Source: a bacterium (GTDB lineage: Archaea; Micrarchaeota; Micrarchaeia; Micrarchaeales; CABMGC01). Taken from it: a stretch of 64,000 nt of DNA. Under the pieces are notes generated by a model, which saw only the letters and a program-made list of their open reading frames with translations, had not been told where the DNA came from and ran no database searches. The position numbers and the translations under genes were made by a program. Numbering within the stretch: the first letter of the stretch is position 1; each line of letters begins with the position of its first letter. This document shows, piece by piece, positions 23,437 to 32,164 of this stretch. Where the stretch lies: contig JAKBPE010000004.1 in assembly GCA_021829835.1 (NCBI GenBank), positions 1 through 64,000 on the forward strand, read 5' to 3'.

Positions 23437-24381
23437 ATGGCAGTTTCCGAAGATGAGAGGCTAGATCGTGCCTATAAATATCCATTCCTCAAGGATTCAA
23501 AAAAGATAATTGAAGAGATTAATCCGCCTTTCAGTTACAAGCATATGGAAGAAGGGAAATTACGGGTTGAGAAGGCTCTTCTTGAGAAGAGAATAGCGTT
23601 CTACAAAACAAATATAAGAGAAGTAAAGTATGCACACCTCATGAGCTATGTCTATGCGAGAATGTTGGTAAGCGCTATAGGCCGCAGGGGAGAGATAATG
23701 TCATATGCAGATGCAGAATCGAAGAGGTCTGCTGAGGCACTTAGGCTTGATGGTGAGAGGGAGATTCTCAGCGTGTCCGCAGAGCTCGGCGGAGGCTTGG
23801 CCAAGGACGAGTATAATTTTTCAATGCCGTTTGAGAAGTATCTGGAATTTGCTCCTGACAACAGTACTTTTGGTCTTTCTATGCAGGAACTTGATCATGG
23901 CAGGGTAATAATGAATGAAGGCATTGCTGTGGGAATCCTCAGGCGAGTTATAAGGAAGGAGATACTGAAGAATCTGCCCATTCCTCGAAAGGAGCTTCCG
24001 AGAGAGATAATAGCCGCAGCTTCAGGAATAAAGCTTCCTGAAGTGAAATTGGAAGGAGCTGTGGAAGGTCCGCGGAAATACATATGGATAGAGAAACTTC
24101 TTGCAACTCCGATACCGGACGTCAGGCATAGAACAGTTAATCTGATACTTGCCCCATATCTCACAAATGTCAGAAAGATGGGAGAGGCTGATGCGGCGAG
24201 AGTGATAATAGAATATATAAACAGATGCAAGGAGATTGAACCGAATACAAATGTAAATGAAAGTTATATAAGATACCAATGCAAATATGCTAAGAGCAGA
24301 GGGATGAAGCCTATGTCTTTGGAAAATGCCAGGGAACTTTTCGGCGGAGTCATAGACCTTGATGAGCTCTCTAAAAGTTGA
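23437..24381 (+). CDS. priL: DNA primase large subunit (PriL) lacking a full Fe-S cysteine set
   Basis: PriL partners the catalytic PriS subunit in primer synthesis. The N-terminal half fits PriL (YKYPFLKDSKKIIEEI; AHLMSYVYARMLVSAIGRR; SYADAESKRSAEAL; FEKYLEFAP). The C-terminal domain reads TPIPDVRHRTVNLILAPYLT, then EYINRCKEIEPN and YIRYQCKYAKSRGMKP. Classical PriL binds a [4Fe-4S] cluster with four cysteines; this protein has only two Cys in total (about residues 268 and 284), so that cluster cannot form. The DVRHR...LILAPYL type of end resembles the Fe-S-free PriX-like domains of some archaea (from memory). It is followed 4 nt later by a zinc mini-protein gene. Confidence 0.8.
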   Translation: MAVSEDERLDRAYKYPFLKDSKKIIEEINPPFSYKHMEEGKLRVEKALLEKRIAFYKTNIREVKYAHLMSYVYARMLVSAIGRRGEIMSYADAESKRSAEALRLDGEREILSVSAELGGGLAKDEYNFSMPFEKYLEFAPDNSTFGLSMQELDHGRVIMNEGIAVGILRRVIRKEILKNLPIPRKELPREIIAAASGIKLPEVKLEGAVEGPRKYIWIEKLLATPIPDVRHRTVNLILAPYLTNVRKMGEADAARVIIEYINRCKEIEPNTNVNESYIRYQCKYAKSRGMKPMSLENARELFGGVIDLDELSKS

Positions 24382-24385
24382 GATT

Positions 24386-24535
24386 ATGACAGGACTATGC
24401 TATATATGCGGTAGAATTGCCGATAATGTCTGCTCAATGTGCGGAAGGGTTGTATGTGATGCTGATTACGACAAGGAATCGGGAACGTGTAAAATTCATA
24501 AAAAAGGCAGAAAGATAGAACACGTGAAAAAATGA
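24386..24535 (+). CDS. Small zinc-binding protein (49 aa)
   Basis: A 49-residue protein with CYIC at 5-8, CSMC at 16-19, then Cys24, Cys35 and His38, ending in a basic tail (KKGRKIEHVKK). The pattern fits a small zinc finger of HIT or B-box-like type binding one or two zinc ions. Its function is unknown; similar mini-proteins bind nucleic acids or scaffold complexes. It lies 4 nt after the priL stop and its stop overlaps the next ATG (ATGA at 24532-24535), so it belongs to the same operon. Confidence 0.7.
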   Translation: MTGLCYICGRIADNVCSMCGRVVCDADYDKESGTCKIHKKGRKIEHVKK

Positions 24536-25293
24536 ATATTGAAGATGCGGTATACAGGATACTCGGCTGGAAGATACTCGGAAAGGGAGAGATAGAGGGA
24601 AAGGATGTAGTGGTCGTAAGGAAAGGCGAGAGAGTTGAGGTAGTTTACGACCACATTATACATTCGGAGATCTTCGATGGAAGAGTATTTACAGGACAAT
24701 ACTGGGATTATATGATGGCGGCCCCGGCACTTTTCAAAAAGTCGAAGGTGTTGGTTATGGGGCTGGGAGGAGGCACGGTCCCGTACCAAATGAAAAAAGT
24801 TTTTGGAGGAAGAATTGATTTGGATGTAGTTGAAAAAAGCCAGAAAATGATAGAACTCTCAAAGATTTTTCTTCCTGAAAAGCTAGATATGAATATCATT
24901 AATGCAGAAGCAATAAGATACATAAAGGGAGTTAGTTCCACATATGACATAATAATATCAGATATATATGTAGGGGGAAAGATCCCCGAAGAGCTTTTTA
25001 TGAATAAGAATGCAGAGCATTTCAATATGGCACTTAAAAAGAATGGAATTCTTATCATAAATTATGCCCTGACTGTAGATTCGCTTGCAAGAAAATCAGA
25101 GCTGGTCAGAAAATTAGGAAGATTCTTCAAAGTTTACCAGATGAGTTATCCGGGTGCAAGGGGAAATCTTATACTGGTCTGCTCCAAGGGCTTTACTGCA
25201 AAGGAGATATCTGATAAGATATGCAGATACTTTGAGAGAATCAAGGAAAAAAACAGGATATCTTCTGCATATTCGGGATTAAGAGAGGCTTAG
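24532..25293 (+). CDS. Spermidine-synthase-like methyltransferase-fold protein
   Basis: 253 residues of the SpeE/spermine-synthase superfamily. The N terminus contains a short beta domain (VVVVRKGERVEVVYDHIIHSE), then GQYWDYMMAAP, the nucleotide-binding VLVMGLGGGTVPYQMKK with the acidic strand end DVVEKSQKM, and YDIIISDIYVGG. True spermidine synthases transfer an aminopropyl group from decarboxylated SAM and use a conserved Asp (GGGDG) in the glycine loop; here that position is GGGTV, so a polyamine function is unsure and a methyltransferase role is equally possible. It overlaps the zinc mini-protein gene by 4 nt. Confidence 0.72.
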   Translation: MNIEDAVYRILGWKILGKGEIEGKDVVVVRKGERVEVVYDHIIHSEIFDGRVFTGQYWDYMMAAPALFKKSKVLVMGLGGGTVPYQMKKVFGGRIDLDVVEKSQKMIELSKIFLPEKLDMNIINAEAIRYIKGVSSTYDIIISDIYVGGKIPEELFMNKNAEHFNMALKKNGILIINYALTVDSLARKSELVRKLGRFFKVYQMSYPGARGNLILVCSKGFTAKEISDKICRYFERIKEKNRISSAYSGLREA

Positions 25294-25319
25294 TTTGAGG
25301 AATGTTTTACGTTGCTGGA

Positions 25320-25601
25320 CTATAATCCCTGAAAGTCTGATGCGGACGATCCTTCTGGGAAGGCTCTTCCGTTTTGAGATTCGACAGGAAGCCCGGTCTC
25401 TTTTGCTAAGCGGAGAAGCTCTGAAGTATCCATTATGCGGTCTATAAACAGCTCGGTATACTCGATATTCCCTGATTTTACCTTGCGAATGCTGAAGGTC
25501 ATCTGCTGGAACATGCCGCTGCGCATGACCCTCATCTTCGTGTATCCTATTCTTATTATCTCTTTTGCCTTTTCTGGAAGAGTATATGCCATAACCGACA
25601 C
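25320..25601 (-). CDS. Conserved-looking hypothetical protein (93 aa)
   Basis: No family is recognised. The 93-residue protein has an alpha/beta look: LPEKAKEIIRIGYTKMRVMR, then a strand QQMTFSIRKVKSGNIEY, a helix FIDRIMDTSELLRLAKE and a polar tail. It is convergent with the spermidine-synthase-like gene (26 nt between stops) and divergent from nuoA. A GTG at 25601 fits a TATA-like AATAAATAG on the minus strand about 26 nt upstream; the ATG at 25592 is the alternative. Confidence 0.5.
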   Translation of the reverse strand: MSVMAYTLPEKAKEIIRIGYTKMRVMRSGMFQQMTFSIRKVKSGNIEYTELFIDRIMDTSELLRLAKETGLPVESQNGRAFPEGSSASDFQGL

Positions 25602-25670
25602 CGATAAAAATTCTGCAGTTGCTATTTATTCGGGACAAAATATTATTAAACTATTTATTCTATGTTACTT

Positions 25671-26027
25671 ATGGCTTCAAATTATCTCACATTGGTAGTA
25701 TTTGCAGTATTCTCTTTCTTGTTTCCAGTTTCGCTTCTTCTCTTTTCAAAGATGGTAAGGATAAGAAAACCTCAGAACAAAATAGCTACCTTGAACTTTG
25801 AGAGCGCGGAGGAGAGTACAGGTAACAGGCTTACCATCATGAAAGAGTATTTCCATTATTTTTCGGCATTCCTCGCATTCGAGGTAGTTGCAGCAGTGAT
25901 TCTTGCCTGGGCAGTAGTAGCGAGAGAGCTTACTTCGGGAATAGACATCGCAGTTATGGCTTTTGCAGTTTCAGGAACAGTACTGGAGATATTTTCGATA
26001 GCTTTAGCAACAAAGAGGCAGATATGA
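25671..26027 (+). CDS. nuoA: Complex I subunit A (NuoA/FpoA-like)
   Basis: NuoA is a small three-helix membrane subunit of the quinone-reducing part of respiratory complex I. The 118-residue protein has helices at about residues 5-25, 60-82 and 88-108 and the loop segment NFESAEESTGNRLTIMKEYF, corresponding to the conserved E-S/C-G-x-x-x-x-G-x-x-R-x loop, in which complex I usually has a Cys or Ser. AFLAFEVVAAVILAWAVV matches the conserved F-D/E-V-E segment of the second helix. The ATG at 25671 is chosen because TATTATTAAAC (about 25641-25651) is a TATA box placed for a leaderless start there. It opens a ten-gene complex I operon. Confidence 0.88.
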   Translation: MASNYLTLVVFAVFSFLFPVSLLLFSKMVRIRKPQNKIATLNFESAEESTGNRLTIMKEYFHYFSAFLAFEVVAAVILAWAVVARELTSGIDIAVMAFAVSGTVLEIFSIALATKRQI

Positions 26028-26600
26028 ATGGTTGATGAAATAGATCACGAAAGCGAGGAATTTATGAATGCGAAGAAGGAGATGGACAAGCTTGTTGCTG
26101 ACTCTCTCAAAAACAGGGAGACAAAGCCTAATGTCCTCTTTTCGAAGCTTTCTGATCTTACTAAAATGGCTTCCGGAGGAGTTGTGAAATGGTCGAGAAA
26201 TAATTCAGTGTGGCCGCTTCAGTTCGGGCTTGCGTGCTGCTCCATCGAGTTGATGGATTTCGGTTCATCGAGGGTTGATGCCGAAAGGAAAGGTTACCTT
26301 CTCTTTCGCGCTACTCCGAGGCAGTGTGATGTCATGCTCGTCGCGGGATGGGTCACAAAATCGATAATACCGGAACTTAAAAGAATGTATGAACAGATGG
26401 CAAGGCCCAGATACGTGATAGCTTTCGGGGAGTGTGCAACATGCGGCGGGCCGTGGTGGGAGAGTTACAACATAGTAAAGGGAATAGACCAGGTTCTTCC
26501 CGTTGATGTTTATGTTGCAGGATGCCCTCCGAGGCCTGAGAACCTTTTCGGTGCAGTAATGAAACTTCAGAAGAAGTTAGGTGGATCGATTGAAGATTGA
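26028..26600 (+). CDS. nuoB: Complex I subunit B (NuoB)
   Basis: NuoB holds the terminal iron-sulphur cluster N2 that reduces quinone. The 190-residue protein shows the consecutive cysteines in GLACCSIELMD, then FGECATCGGPWW and VYVAGCPPRPE, providing the four Cys ligands (CC, C, C) of N2. The N-terminal 55 residues are charged and variable. It starts directly after the nuoA stop and its end overlaps nuoC by 20 nt. Confidence 0.95.
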   Translation: MVDEIDHESEEFMNAKKEMDKLVADSLKNRETKPNVLFSKLSDLTKMASGGVVKWSRNNSVWPLQFGLACCSIELMDFGSSRVDAERKGYLLFRATPRQCDVMLVAGWVTKSIIPELKRMYEQMARPRYVIAFGECATCGGPWWESYNIVKGIDQVLPVDVYVAGCPPRPENLFGAVMKLQKKLGGSIED

Positions 26601-26952
26601 TAGAGAAGCTGTTGAAGAGACAATAGAGACCATGAAAAAGCAGGGATTCGAGTATCTTGTGAAAATAACCGCTGTCGATTATGTAAAGAACATAGAGGTG
26701 ATTTATTTCCTTAGAAATATCGATAAAAATCAAGACTTTACATTGGAAGTAGACCTCGATCCTTCAGACCTATGGATCCCTACAATAATAAAGATACATA
26801 GATCAGCAGACTGGTATGAGAGGGAGATGAGTGAGATGTTTGGAATAGAGATAAAAGGCAGAAAGGCCAAGAGGCTCCTGCTTGAAAAATGGGATGGCAG
26901 GCCCAGTCCTCTCAGGAAGAATTTTGTCTGGGGTCAGCCTTATGAGTCATAG
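26581..26952 (+). CDS. nuoC: Complex I subunit C (NuoC, 30-kDa type)
   Basis: NuoC is a peripheral-arm subunit that packs on NuoD and NuoB. The 123-residue protein contains KITAVDYVKNIEVIYFL, LDPSDLWIPTIIKIHRSADWYEREMSEMFGI (the 30-kDa subunit signature: W-x-E-R-E-x-x-D/E-x-F/M-G) and the end RLLLEKWDGRPSPLRKNF. It is short because the NuoC N terminus is reduced. The GTG at 26581 overlaps the end of nuoB by 20 nt, giving translational coupling. NuoD is not fused and starts 91 nt downstream. Confidence 0.9.
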   Translation: MDRLKIDREAVEETIETMKKQGFEYLVKITAVDYVKNIEVIYFLRNIDKNQDFTLEVDLDPSDLWIPTIIKIHRSADWYEREMSEMFGIEIKGRKAKRLLLEKWDGRPSPLRKNFVWGQPYES

Positions 26953-27043
26953 ACATGATAAGAGCAAGATATTTGGAATAGAAACCGAAGGCAGGATGCT
27001 TATGAATGGATCCTGTTGTACTGAAGAGTAGATAGTAGATAGA

Positions 27044-28138
27044 ATGGCAATAACAAAAATCAATGTAGGCCCGATACATCCAAGCACACACGGAGTGCTC
27101 AGGCTTGTTGTCCACCTTGATGGGGATACGATAGTGAAGGTTGAGCCCCATATAGGATTTCTGCATAGGGGAGTTGAAAAACTTGTAGAGACTAGAATGT
27201 ATATGCAGAGCCATCCTTACATGGAAAAGATAGATTATATGGCACCCATGAGCGTTGACGAGCTCTATGTTGCAACTGTCGAAAAGGCCATGGGAATCGA
27301 GGTAAACGAGCGTGCACAATATGTGCGAGTAGTACTGCTTGAATTGCAGAGGATTGCAAGCCATCTCTTCTGGGTAGGCAGCATATGCAATGACCTTGGC
27401 CAACTCTTTACGACATTTATGTGGGGATTTAGGGACAGAGATATGGCATTAAGGCTTCTTGAAGTGGCCACAGGCCAGAGGATGTTTTATGTCAACATGA
27501 GGCTGGGAGGCCTGGCCAGGGACATACCGGAAGGATTTGCAGAGGAAGTCATTGAATTCCTTGATTATCTGGAGAAGAGACTTAAGGATTATGAAAAATT
27601 CATAGAAAAGAATCCCATTTTCATACAGAGGATGAAAGGTATAGGAAGGCTTAGCAGGAGCGAGGCGCTTGACCTCGGAGTTACAGGACAGGTGCTTAGG
27701 ACATCTGGAGTCTCTTATGATGTAAGAAAGAACAACCCCTATTATGTATATGAAAAACTCAATTTCAACCCTGTAGTACTTACTGGTGGAGACAACCTTG
27801 CCAGATATAAGGCGCGTGTGCTTGAGATAAAGGAGAGCATAAGACTGATAAGAAATGCACTTGGAAATATGCCTGAGGGGAGTGCGCTCGGAATGCCTGT
27901 TAAGCTTGTCTCCCCTCCTTTAAAGAACAGGATGGTGACAGTCAGCAGGGAGAATCCCAGAGGAGAAGAGATGATGTATATGGTCGGTGATCCGCAGAAG
28001 CCTTACAGGCTCTCTATAAGGGCACCTACATTCATAAATCTCTCAGCGCTTGATTACATGGCAAGGGAAAACAGGTTCGCTGACCTATTCTCCATAATGG
28101 GAACCTTGGATTTGGTAATGGCAGATGTCGATAGATAG
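27044..28138 (+). CDS. nuoD: Complex I subunit D (NuoD, 49-kDa type)
   Basis: NuoD resembles the large subunit of NiFe hydrogenases and shapes the quinone pocket. The 364-residue protein opens with NVGPIHPSTHGVLRLVVHLD and continues with GFLHRGVEKL, the HLFWVG and GQRMFYVNMRLGG segments, and RAPTFINLSALD near the end. The NiFe-binding cysteines of hydrogenase are not present, as expected of a complex I subunit. Its stop lies inside nuoH by 14 nt. Confidence 0.95.
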   Translation: MAITKINVGPIHPSTHGVLRLVVHLDGDTIVKVEPHIGFLHRGVEKLVETRMYMQSHPYMEKIDYMAPMSVDELYVATVEKAMGIEVNERAQYVRVVLLELQRIASHLFWVGSICNDLGQLFTTFMWGFRDRDMALRLLEVATGQRMFYVNMRLGGLARDIPEGFAEEVIEFLDYLEKRLKDYEKFIEKNPIFIQRMKGIGRLSRSEALDLGVTGQVLRTSGVSYDVRKNNPYYVYEKLNFNPVVLTGGDNLARYKARVLEIKESIRLIRNALGNMPEGSALGMPVKLVSPPLKNRMVTVSRENPRGEEMMYMVGDPQKPYRLSIRAPTFINLSALDYMARENRFADLFSIMGTLDLVMADVDR

Positions 28139-29117
28139 TATAATAGAAAATGCAATAAATTCACATAGCCTTGCAGTAAGCCTTGCAGGACTGATAGCAT
28201 ACGGCATAGTCATAGCCATACTCATATTTGCATTCTCTTATTTCTTCGGCTGGTTTGAGAGGAAGCTCATAGCAAAATCACAATACAGGCATGGCCCCAC
28301 ATATGTAGGCAAATATGGGATACTTCAGAATTTTGCTGACCTTGTGAAGCTTCTAGCCAAAGAGATAATAATACCCGAGAATGCAAACAAGGTTCTCATA
28401 TCCCTTGCGCCTGTTGTTCTTGTTGCATTGAATGTCTTCATAATATTCCTTATACCGTTCTCCCCAGCGCTCCAGGCAAGCAACCTGGGGCTTGGGCTCC
28501 TGCTCATATTTGTAGTGCTTGGTTTTACACCGATAATACTCTTTATAATAGGATTTGCGAGCGGAAACAAGTTTTCCGATATAAGTGCACAGAGATCTGT
28601 GCTCATGCTTATAAGTTATGAACTGCCAATGATAATAGTGGTTGCAACACTTGCGCTTTTTACCGGAAGCTATAGCATAAACGGCATTATTGCTGCACAG
28701 GCCAGGCTTCCATTTGCAATTTTGATGCCTATAGGATTTTTTGTTTTCTTTGTAGCAATGCTTGCAGAGCTGGAAAGGCCTCCGTTTGATACGAGAGAAG
28801 CTGATTCTGAATTGATAGCCGGATGGCTTACAGACCTAAGCGCTCCTTATTACGCGCTTGCCCTTCTATTGGATTATACGAGGATGCTTCTGGGAGGCCT
28901 GCTGATATCAATACTCTTCTTGGGAGGGTGGGATGGACCTTTCCTTCCCGCTCCGCTCTGGCTCTTAATCAAGGCATTCTTAGTCGCTGTATTCATAACA
29001 ATCATACGCATAACCACAATGAGAATGCGGGTAGACAAGATCCTTAAATTCGGATGGATATGGCTGATGCCGCTTGCGCTTCTGAATATGGTGATAACAT
29101 TCTTTTTGTTCTTATGA
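28125..29117 (+). CDS. nuoH: Complex I subunit H (NuoH)
   Basis: NuoH anchors the peripheral arm to the membrane arm and lines the quinone tunnel. The 330-residue protein has eight or so membrane helices and the signatures GWFERKLIAKSQYRHGPTYVG, LLAKEIIIP and ELERPPFDTREADSELIAGW. The ERPPFDxxEAExELxxG loop is the most conserved feature of the subunit and is intact. It starts 14 nt inside the end of nuoD. It is followed by a 134-nt gap without a gene. Confidence 0.94.
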   Translation: MSIDSIIENAINSHSLAVSLAGLIAYGIVIAILIFAFSYFFGWFERKLIAKSQYRHGPTYVGKYGILQNFADLVKLLAKEIIIPENANKVLISLAPVVLVALNVFIIFLIPFSPALQASNLGLGLLLIFVVLGFTPIILFIIGFASGNKFSDISAQRSVLMLISYELPMIIVVATLALFTGSYSINGIIAAQARLPFAILMPIGFFVFFVAMLAELERPPFDTREADSELIAGWLTDLSAPYYALALLLDYTRMLLGGLLISILFLGGWDGPFLPAPLWLLIKAFLVAVFITIIRITTMRMRVDKILKFGWIWLMPLALLNMVITFFLFL

Positions 29118-29251
29118 ATAGAAATTTGGATCAGGAGAAGGATGTGAATGGAATGCACGTTAGATATATAAGCTTGGCATTCAATTCAAGAGATATAAAG
29201 GATATCTTACCGGAAGCACTCTGGAAGAGTCTCTTTTCATGGTGTTAAAAA

Positions 29252-29614
29252 ATGATAGAGCCCCTTATTGAGACAGTAAAAGCGCTTGGAAAGAAGAGAT
29301 TCACAGTAGAATACCCAGAGGAGCGGGAGTCCCTTCCGGATGACTACAGAGGCATGCTGAAGCTTGACATTGAGACATGCATAAGCTGCTCTGCGTGTGC
29401 GATTATCTGCCCTAACAAAACCATAACGATGGTCGAGATAATGACAGACAAAGGGCTCAAGAAAATGCCGCAGATAGGAATAGAGAGATGCCTTTTCTGC
29501 GCACTCTGTGAGGAGGTATGCCCACCAAAATGCCTTACTCTTGGAAAGAATACAGATGTTTATGAGACTTACGACAAGAGGGATCTTATAAAAAGACCGG
29601 AGGAATTAGTTTGA
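29252..29614 (+). CDS. nuoI: Complex I subunit I (NuoI, 2x[4Fe-4S] ferredoxin type)
   Basis: NuoI carries two [4Fe-4S] clusters that pass electrons toward N2. The 120-residue protein has two typical C-x2-C-x2-C-x3-C(P) motifs: CISCSACAIICPNK (about residues 44-57) and CLFCALCEEVCPPK (about 83-96). In an enzyme lacking NuoEFG it would be the electron entry point from a ferredoxin- or F420-like donor, which is an inference from the missing genes. Its TGA overlaps the TTG start of nuoJ. Confidence 0.93.
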   Translation: MIEPLIETVKALGKKRFTVEYPEERESLPDDYRGMLKLDIETCISCSACAIICPNKTITMVEIMTDKGLKKMPQIGIERCLFCALCEEVCPPKCLTLGKNTDVYETYDKRDLIKRPEELV

Positions 29615-30087
29615 TTGTATCAGAAGTTTATATTTTAATAGTAGCTGCATTGGCCTTATCCGGAGGCCTGCTTGTCTTCCTTTCCAGAAGGCTTCTTCAT
29701 GCGGTTCTGGCCCTGACCTTTGTCTTTATAGGGAGCGCACTTGTCTTTGTATTCCTAGGGGAGGTTTTCATAGCGCTTCTCCAGTTGTTTGTCTTTGTCG
29801 GAGGATTTTCGACATATCTGATAGTTGCAGTGGCATCTGAGACTTCGCATGACAGCTTCTCTAAAGCAAGATTCCTCTCTGCCTTGGTGATAATAGCAAT
29901 AGGAATTGCATTGATTCTCGCTTGGGCAGGAGCAGGAAGCTTCACGCATGGAAGCAGTTTCCCGAGTATAGCCGCAGCTGCAATTTCAGAATATTACGTA
30001 GTATTCTTCATGATGCTTCTTTTATTATTCTCTGCAGTAATAGGCAGCGTCTTGATAATGAGAAGATTTGTAAAATTGATAGTATGA
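29611..30087 (+). CDS. nuoJ: Complex I subunit J (NuoJ)
   Basis: 158 residues, five predicted membrane helices, with FLSRRLLHAVLALTFVFIGSA and FVFLGEVFIALLQLFVFVGGFS, matching NuoJ's conserved G-x-x-x-A/E-x-x-Q-x-x-V-Y-x-G segment (YVGG replaced by FVGG). The start is TTG at 29611, supported by a Shine-Dalgarno-like GGAGG at about 29599-29603 and by the 4-nt overlap with nuoI. NuoJ helps form the quinone-coupled proton path. Its stop overlaps the ATG of nuoK. Confidence 0.87.
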   Translation: MIVSEVYILIVAALALSGGLLVFLSRRLLHAVLALTFVFIGSALVFVFLGEVFIALLQLFVFVGGFSTYLIVAVASETSHDSFSKARFLSALVIIAIGIALILAWAGAGSFTHGSSFPSIAAAAISEYYVVFFMMLLLLFSAVIGSVLIMRRFVKLIV

Positions 30088-30395
30088 TAATACCTGCATA
30101 TTATGTATTGGCTCTCGGATTTGCTCTTGTGGCTATAGCACTTGCAGGGATAGCCGCAGACCGAAACCTGATAGTTGTAATGCTTGGCATAGAACTTATA
30201 CTTGCTGCGAGCACCATAATTCTTGTCTCGTTCATAAGCGGAATGCAGAATCCCGATCCGAGCGGGGTTGTCATGCTCTTCGCCATCTGGGCAGTGGCAT
30301 CAGCTGAAATAATAACAGTAATTGCCCTTTATATCTATATGAAATCAAATGGAAGAAGCTTTGATATCTCGAAGCTATCTAAGATGAAGTGGTAG
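30084..30395 (+). CDS. nuoK: Complex I subunit K (NuoK, MrpC-like)
   Basis: 103 residues with three membrane helices. The second helix holds the conserved acidic residue in VVMLGIELILAAST, and ASAEIITVIALYIYMK carries the second conserved Glu; both glutamates are needed for proton transfer in characterised NuoK. A longer open frame begins upstream at 29922, but the MIIPAYYVLA start at 30084 matches the family and overlaps the nuoJ stop by 4 nt. The gene ends 5 nt before nuoL. Confidence 0.92.
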   Translation: MIIPAYYVLALGFALVAIALAGIAADRNLIVVMLGIELILAASTIILVSFISGMQNPDPSGVVMLFAIWAVASAEIITVIALYIYMKSNGRSFDISKLSKMKW

Positions 30396-30400
30396 TGAAT

Positions 30401-32164
30401 ATGTTGCCTTTCCTTCTTATACTTCCTCTTCTGCTTGGAGTTGCATTGATTGCATTCCTGCCAAGCACCTCTTTGCCCAGATATATCGCCTTGGCTGCGG
30501 CTATAGCAAGCCTCTTCATGCTTTTCTTAATTCATTACGGAGCATATAATATAGGATGGTTTAACATAGGTGGAGCGTCAGTAGGCTTCAGTGCGAGCAT
30601 AACTCCGGTAAGCCTTCTCCTTCTTGCCATAGTATTATTGATAGCTCCGGCAATATTCTTCTATTCTTTTGGATACATGAAGAAACCGAGCGAACAGCGG
30701 AGATACTACATAGAGATGCTTATATTCGAGTCGGCCATGCTTGTCTTCGCGATGAGTGGAAATTACATAACACTTTTTGTTGCCTGGGAATTCCTGAGCT
30801 TCATGAGTTACATGCTTATAGGATTTTACAAGGAGAAAGCAAGCGCTGCGAGATCCGCGAGAAAGGCCATATCTACAGTCTTGATAGGTGACATAGCCAT
30901 AATAGCGGCAATAGCCATAATCTGGACGGCTACCGGAAGCTTCAGCATAGGCTCGATACCATCAAATCCGACATATCTGCTCGCATCTGCACTTCTTCTC
31001 TGTGTAGCAATACTTACAAAGTCTGCGCAATTTCCATTTCAGGAGTGGCTTCCTGATGCAATGGAGGGACCTACGCCTGTCTCGGCGTTCCTTCATTCCT
31101 CAACAATGGTTAAGGCAGGAGTCTTTGCTTTCATAATACTTTATCCATTATTCTCCGCTGCACACATCCTTTATCTATTCATGATACTTAGCGCCATAAC
31201 AGTAGTGATATCTACACTTGGAGCCGCCAAGGAGATGCAGATAAAGAGGGTAATAGCCTATTCCACCACGCAGGAGCTTGGCCTGATGATATTTGCAGCA
31301 AGCATAGGCAGCATAACTGCAGCACTATATTTCTTCCTGGTGCAGAGCTTCTACAAGTCTCTTCTCTTCTTCAGCTCAGGAACAGTTATGGAAGCCACAG
31401 GTGAAGATTCCCTGGACAAAACAACAGGGCTTAAAGAAAACAGGCTTATTTATATTACAACGATAATAGGCGTGCTCTCCCTTGCCGGATTCTTGCCGTT
31501 CTCAGGATTCTTCGGAAATATAGGCATAAGCTCCAGTGCAAATTCACTTGTAGTCTATGCCTTCCTCTCGATAATAGGATTTTCCACGAGCTTCTTCATA
31601 ATCAGATGGGTTATGCTCGCTTCCAAAAAGGCTGACAGTCAGAAGACCAAGCTTGCTTATAAGAAGATGCCGAAAAGCATGGTAATAAGCATGATCTTCC
31701 TTGCTCTTCTAGCATTGCTCAGCTCCATCGCTTTCTTCTACATCGGAGGCTTCCTAAGAGGAGATACATACTTCCTTGAGGGATATGTCTCACTTCTTGG
31801 AATCAAGCTTTATGATGTAGTCATTGAGACAGTTCTTGCCTTCCTTGGACTCTTTGCAAGCTACTATGCATTCTCTCATAAAAAAAGCATAAGCGGCTGG
31901 TTTGCACACATAATCCATAATAGCGACATATTCAATGCCTTGTACATATATTTTGCAGATGCCCTGCTTGCCATAGCCAGCGGAGTAGCCATATTTGACA
32001 GGTTCTTAAGCGTCGGGTTCGAAGACATCGGTAATGGGATAAGCATATCCGGAAGAGGGCTCAGAAGATTTGCAGTCGGAGACATAAATGCATACGTGTT
32101 CGTGCTTATAGCTGCCATTGCAGCTGCACTCTGGTACGCGTATGCGCTAGGTGTTATCAAATGA
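30401..32164 (+). CDS. nuoL: Complex I subunit L (NuoL, antiporter-like)
   Basis: NuoL is the distal antiporter-like proton pump. The 587-residue protein has about 15 membrane helices, the conserved helix Glu in FVAWEFLSFMSYMLIG, and TKSAQFPFQEWLPDAMEGPTP with the pumping-channel Lys, followed by VSAFLHSSTMVKAG. The C-terminal part contains the lateral helix region. The start at 30401 (MLPFLLILPL) is chosen over the GTG at 30389, which would overlap nuoK. Its end overlaps nuoN by 4 nt. Confidence 0.92.
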   Translation: MLPFLLILPLLLGVALIAFLPSTSLPRYIALAAAIASLFMLFLIHYGAYNIGWFNIGGASVGFSASITPVSLLLLAIVLLIAPAIFFYSFGYMKKPSEQRRYYIEMLIFESAMLVFAMSGNYITLFVAWEFLSFMSYMLIGFYKEKASAARSARKAISTVLIGDIAIIAAIAIIWTATGSFSIGSIPSNPTYLLASALLLCVAILTKSAQFPFQEWLPDAMEGPTPVSAFLHSSTMVKAGVFAFIILYPLFSAAHILYLFMILSAITVVISTLGAAKEMQIKRVIAYSTTQELGLMIFAASIGSITAALYFFLVQSFYKSLLFFSSGTVMEATGEDSLDKTTGLKENRLIYITTIIGVLSLAGFLPFSGFFGNIGISSSANSLVVYAFLSIIGFSTSFFIIRWVMLASKKADSQKTKLAYKKMPKSMVISMIFLALLALLSSIAFFYIGGFLRGDTYFLEGYVSLLGIKLYDVVIETVLAFLGLFASYYAFSHKKSISGWFAHIIHNSDIFNALYIYFADALLAIASGVAIFDRFLSVGFEDIGNGISISGRGLRRFAVGDINAYVFVLIAAIAAALWYAYALGVIK

